A stretch of 64,000 nucleotides of DNA from Halichoerus grypus (taxonomy: Eukaryota > Chordata > Mammalia > Carnivora > Phocidae), in the NCBI RefSeq assembly GCF_964656455.1, contig NC_135719.1:9837163-9901162 (forward strand), given 5' to 3'. Positions within the stretch are counted from its first letter, which is position 1; each line of letters starts with the position of its first letter. Shown in pieces: positions 59,758-64,000 of this stretch. The position numbers and the translations under genes were made by a program. Under the pieces are notes generated by a model. It made no database searches. It was not told the origin of the DNA and saw only the letters and a program-made list of their open reading frames with translations.

Positions 59758-61907
59758 GAGATTGTACAGATTCTACCAGCGACAGAGACCTGCACTGACC
59801 AAGCTCAGAAACCAGGCGAGACTGTACAGATTCTACCAGCGACAGAGACCTGCACTGACCAAGCTCAGAAACCAGGTGAGACTGTACAGATTCTACCAGC
59901 GACAGAGACCTGCACTGACCAAGCTCAGAAACCAGGCGAGATTGTACAGATTCTACCAGCGACAGAGACCTGCACTGACCAAGCTCAGAAACCAGGCGAG
60001 ACTGTACAGATTCTACCAGCGACAGAGACCTGCACTGACCAAGCTCAGAAACCAGGTGAGATTGTACAGATTCTACCAGCGACAGAGACCTGCACTGACC
60101 AAGCTCAGAAACCAGGCGAGATTGTACAGATTCTACCAGCGACAGAGACCTGCACTGACCAAGCTCAGAAACCAGGCGAGACTGTACAGATTCTACCAGC
60201 GACAGAGACCTGCACTGACCAAGCTCAGAAACCAGGCGAGATTGTACAGATTCTACCAGCGACAGAGACCTGCACTGACCAAGCTCAGAAACCAGGGGAG
60301 ACTGTACAGACTCTACCAGCGACAGAGACCTGCACTGACCAAGCTCAGAAACCAGGCGAGACTGTACAGATTCTACCAGCGACAGAGACCTGCACTGACC
60401 AAGCTCAGAAACCAGGCGAGATTGTACAGATTCTACCAGCGACAGAGACCTGCACTGACCAAGCTCAGAAACCAGGCGAGATTGTACAGATTCTACCAGC
60501 GACAGAGACCTGCACTGACCAAGCTCAGAAACCAGGCGGGATTGTACAGATTCTACCAGCGACAGAGACCTGCACTGACCAAGCTCAGAAACCAGGCGAG
60601 ACTGTACAGATTCTACCAGCGACAGAGACCTGCACTGACCAAGCTCAGAAACCAGGCGAGACTGTACAGATTCTACCAGCGACAGAGACCTGCACTGACC
60701 AAGCTCAGAAACCAGGCGAGATTGTACAGATTCTACCAGCGACAGAGACCTGCACTGACCAAGCTCAGAAACCAGGCGGGATTGTACAGATTCTACCAGC
60801 GACAGAGACCTGCACTGACCAAGCTCAGAAACCAGGCGAGACTGTACAGATTCTACCAGCGACAGAGACCTGCACTGACCAAGCTCAGAAACCAGGCGAG
60901 ACTGTACAGATTCTACCAGCGACAGAGACCTGCACTGACCAAGCTCAGAAACCAGGCGGGATTGTACAGATTCTACCAGCGACAGAGACCTGCACTGACC
61001 AAGCTCAGAAACCAGGCGGGATTGTACAGATTCTACCAGCGACAGAGACCTGCACTGACCAAGCTCAGAAACCAGGCGAGATTGTACAGATTCTACCAGC
61101 GACAGAGACCTGCACTGACCAAGCTCAGAAACCAGGGGAGACTGTACAGACTCTACCAGCGACAGAGACCTGCACTGACCAAGCTCAGAAACCAGGGGAG
61201 ACTGTACAGATTCTACCAGCGACAGAGACCTGCACTGACCAAGCTCAGAAACCAGGCGAGACTGTACAGATTCTACCAGCGACAGAGACCTGCACTGACC
61301 AAGCTCAGAAACCAGGCGGGATTGTACAGATTCTACCAGCGACAGAGACCTGCACTGACCAAGCTCAGAAACCAGGCGAGATTGTACAGATTCTACCAGC
61401 GACAGAGACCTGCACTGACCAAGCTCAGAAACCAGGCGAGATTGTACAGATTCTACCAGCGACAGAGACCTGCACTGACCAAGCTCAGAAACCAGGCGAG
61501 ATTGTACAGATTCTACCAGCGACAGAGACCTGCACTGACCAAGCTCAGAAACCAGGGGAGACTGTACAGACTCTACCAGCGACAGAGACCTGCACTGACC
61601 AAGCTCAGAAACCAGGCGAGACTGTACAGATTCTACCAGCGACAGAGACCTGCACTGACCAAGCTCAGAAACCAGGCGAGACTGTACAGATTCTACCAGC
61701 GACAGAGACCTGCACTGACCAAGCTCAGAAACCAGGCGAGACTGTACAGATTCTACCAGCGACAGAGACCTGCACTGACCAAGCTCAGAAACCAGGTGAG
61801 ACTGTACAGATTCTACCAGCGACAGAGACCTGCACTGACCAAGCTCAGAAACCAGGCGAGACTGTACAGATTCTACCAGCGACAGAGACCTGCACTGACC
61901 AAGTTCA
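59758..61907 (+). repeat. higher-order block 6 (about 36 units, no closing pair)
   Basis: It starts with the same T-ATT, C-ACT, T-ACT signature and ends at the right edge of the array without a 59-bp pair. Confidence 0.9.
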
Positions 61908-62515
61908 CATCTAGCATTATTCAAGGTCCAGCTGTACAATGTTCCTTCCAAGTTATCAGAAATCTTGGTGGAAAAGGTTGAAGTTTAAACCTGGGTATAT
62001 TTAATGTTACAAAAAGGTTCAAAAGCCAATTTATCGTACCTTTAGGTTTTCAGATTTTCCAGAGGTCAAGAAAAGGGAAAGAGGGAAAAAGAGAAAGACC
62101 TGAAAATAACACTATTTGGTAGACGGAAAAGTTCAGGGTCATTCCTATCTGGCCCCATTAAAAGAACAGATTCCCACTGATGATAAAAATTTAATCAGGT
62201 ACACATCCAAGCTCTCAGAATCCTTTTCCTTTCTGCCATCACATACTGAGGTTTCCCTGGCAAGGTCATCTAGACAAAAATTCATGAAGAGGTCCCTCTG
62301 ACCGGGCTATAAGCAATGATGAAAAGGAACTTGAACGTCCTGTCTTAGGAAATCACCCAGACACAATATTTATCAAATGGTTCTATTTATTGCTCTGTAT
62401 TAGAAAGAAAGATATTTAAAGTGCAGTAGTGTGGTTGGCAACAATAGCAAGAAAATAATTTAATTATTCCAACCAAAGTAGGAAGGAAGAAGTCACTGCA
62501 ACTTTGAAGAATCCT
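61908..62515. other. unassigned right flank of the minisatellite
   Basis: This is unique AT-rich sequence with no gene or repeat recognised. A short purine-rich patch lies at about 62070-62100. Confidence 0.4.
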
Positions 62516-62518
62516 CAC

Positions 62519-62584
62519 TGATGTTAAAATATCCTCTGTCCGCTTCATATCCAAGAGCATGAGTTTCACATCCTCCTCCGCACC
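62519..62584 (-). other. candidate 66-bp coding exon or 3' end (unproven)
   Basis: On the minus strand the open frame includes EEDVKLMLLDMKRTEDILTS. It can be bounded by an acceptor (ttgaatgccacgag) and a donor (gtgagg), giving 22 whole codons. If unspliced, the frame runs on to a TAA at 62389-62387 that overlaps an AATAAA at 62391-62386. The charged, CpG-containing first part looks coding, but no family was recognised. Confidence 0.25.
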
Positions 62585-62619
62585 CTCGTGGCATTCAATA
62601 AAAGGTTAACACGTTATTT

Positions 62620-62760
62620 CACCGAACAAAAGAACTCAGGGGCAGAAGAAAGCAGTAACCTGCTCAATGTTGCCCAGCTAGTTATGTGACAGAGACGCTG
62701 CTGAACTGGGGCTTGTCTCCTTCCGAGTCTTTTCCACACTACACAACCTTGCCAAGTAAA
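62620..62760 (-). mobile_element. MIR relic
   Basis: The reverse-complement core is seen: gtaacctgctcaatgttgcc, cagctagttatgtgacagag, tgaactggggcttgtctcc. Confidence 0.75.
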
Positions 62761-63639
62761 AGCCATTTTATTGGGGGTAGAGGGGAGAAGAGATGGAATC
62801 AAGTGACAAGTGGTAGTGAAGAAACCAGCAAAGTATTCAGTTACGGGGTTATTATCTCCTGAGCCAGGAGGGAAAAAGAAAAGAATTTTTCCCAGAAATT
62901 AGCATGTATAACAACTTTGTTCATCTGCCAGAGTCTCTGTGCCAATCCCTTCCCGTCCTTCAAAACCCCCATAGGAATTAAGCAAGGACAATTCACATTT
63001 AAAGGACTACAGAAAAGAAACGTGCAATACAGTTCACTGAATCATTTCACCCAGGTCCTTCCCTGACCATCCTGAACCCTGTCTTTCCTTCAGTTCACAT
63101 AATTCCATTCCTTTGCATTAAACAGATGTACACCCAAAAAACATGCTTAATATAAGCGGATCTGGGCACAGAGCAAGGGGGTTGAGGTAAGAGGTTTCAT
63201 AGATTGCATGGTGCAATACCTGCATTTTTCTCACTGAAGACTTACTCCTTATCACCCACGCTGAACACTTCTGTACTGCTAAAATGAACTTAAACTGGTT
63301 TTTCAACTTCCAATATAGATTAAACATGAACTAATTAACTGTTTGTAAAACACTCTGAATACGTGAAAGAGTGTGTAAATGTTAATTATTAATGTTGATC
63401 CACAAAACTCCTGCATGTGAAGTAAAATACAATTTTACCGGTTAAGTTTCTGCTACTTTCAAGGCACAAACATGGAAGCCCAGCATGTTTTTAAGAATTC
63501 TAGGAAAATTCTAAGAGCAGACCACAACGATTTTCTATTTACAACATGAACAAGCTGGAATTTTAAGCTGGTTATTCTGGATATAATTATATCAGAGTTT
63601 TAAAAAAAAAGTGACTTATGGCATATATAATAAAACCAG

Positions 63640-63830
63640 AGTATGTTCATAGTCACAAAGTCCTGGATGAAAATTCTAGTTCATTGACCTGAAAAGGGCA
63701 AAGTAAAATCTCTGAGCCCCCATTTTTTCATCAAAAAAAGTTCAGGGGGAGGGAATAATACCTATCTTATGGGGTTCTTGTAAGGAATTAAGAGACTATA
63801 AAGGAACACAGAATACATAGGTAGTATGCA
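63640..63830 (+). mobile_element. MIR relic
   Basis: The forward core is seen: gcccccattttttcatcaaa, ggaataatacctatcttatg, gggttcttgtaaggaattaa. Confidence 0.75.
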
Positions 63831-64000
63831 AAAGCTTCGTCTTTCTTTTAGTGACTTCACTTTTTTAGAAAACACCTCTTAGGAACTAGCCTGCCTCAAA
63901 AGATCTTTCTAGACTGCAGGAGTCCTTTAAAAACACACCACCCCCGGCTCCAGGCACACATAGAGCACCACTTTAGCAGGAGGGCCGAGGCAAAAGCTTC

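Larger units (their letters stand above)
50371..61907 (+). repeat. giant 60-bp minisatellite, about 192 units
   Basis: The unit runs from gacagagacctgcactgacc through aagctcagaaaccaggcgag to actgtacagattctaccagc (three 20-base parts). Copies are head-to-tail with almost no change. By eye, nearly all substitutions fall at four sites: C/T/G and A/G in caggCgAg, C/T in the next gaCtg, and T/C in agaTtct. Ten units are 59 bp long (atttacc in place of attctacc) and occur as five pairs. Unit GC is 32 of 60, well above the flanks. The left edge passes from unique sequence (aaaatgtaaagt). The right edge breaks at aagttcacatc. Neither strand of the unit contains ATG. No known satellite was recognised. 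Confidence 0.98.

Noticed and set aside
50371..61907. CRISPR array
   Set aside because: The repeat is contiguous with no unique spacers, the units are 60 bp head-to-tail, and the context is a mammalian genome.
50334..61981. Giant repeat-encoded proteins on both strands
   Set aside because: The frames are open only because the unit length is a multiple of three. There is no ATG in the unit on either strand, apparent starts are GTG or TTG, and the 59-bp pairs break the frame.

Overview
The window looks like non-coding nuclear DNA from a carnivoran mammal. The best evidence is about 20 copies of the tRNA-Lys-derived Can-SINE, a family confined to Carnivora. Most begin with a GGCGCCTGGGTGGCTCAG-type head and end in an (AAAT)n/poly-A tail, and many are still bracketed by 10-19 bp target-site duplications. 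The head and body differ from the young dog SINEC_Cf type and from the cat type. They match the arctoid form (bears, seals, mustelids); that placement is inference from memory of the family consensus sequences. No bacterial, viral or organellar gene is present, and no protein-coding gene could be recognised.

Layout. 1-2.1 kb: no repeat recognised apart from one G-rich tract. 2.1-4.7 kb: two old L1 fragments, the first split by a Can-SINE. 5.5-16.5 kb: scattered Can-SINE, L2 and MIR copies and one L1-like patch. 17-32 kb: L2, MIR and L1 relics with six Can-SINEs. 32.1-32.6 kb: two Can-SINEs almost back to back. 33-39 kb: mostly unassigned sequence holding the best unproven candidate exon (36.46-36.62 kb, minus strand). 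39.0-39.3 kb: a small CpG-rich patch. 39.9-41.4 kb: a degraded hAT-like DNA transposon. 41.4-50.3 kb: L2, MIR, L1 and nested Can-SINEs. 50.37-61.91 kb: one very large minisatellite. 61.9-64 kb: AT-rich flank with two MIR relics.

The outstanding feature is the minisatellite: about 192 head-to-tail copies of a 60-bp unit over 11.5 kb. By eye, nearly all substitutions fall at four positions of the unit. Five times the array is punctuated by two consecutive 59-bp units followed by the same restart unit, which gives a higher-order block structure. Two of the blocks (52.08-55.26 and 56.94-59.76 kb) share an identical string of 24 unit types at the start and 14 at the end. Because 60 is a multiple of 3, the array creates open frames of up to about 1,000 codons on both strands. 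The unit has no ATG on either strand, so these frames are arithmetic by-products rather than genes.

A handful of minus-strand segments have splice-site-like borders and an open frame. They are recorded at low confidence because segments of this kind also arise by chance, and one of the best-looking was traced to a MIR relic and rejected.
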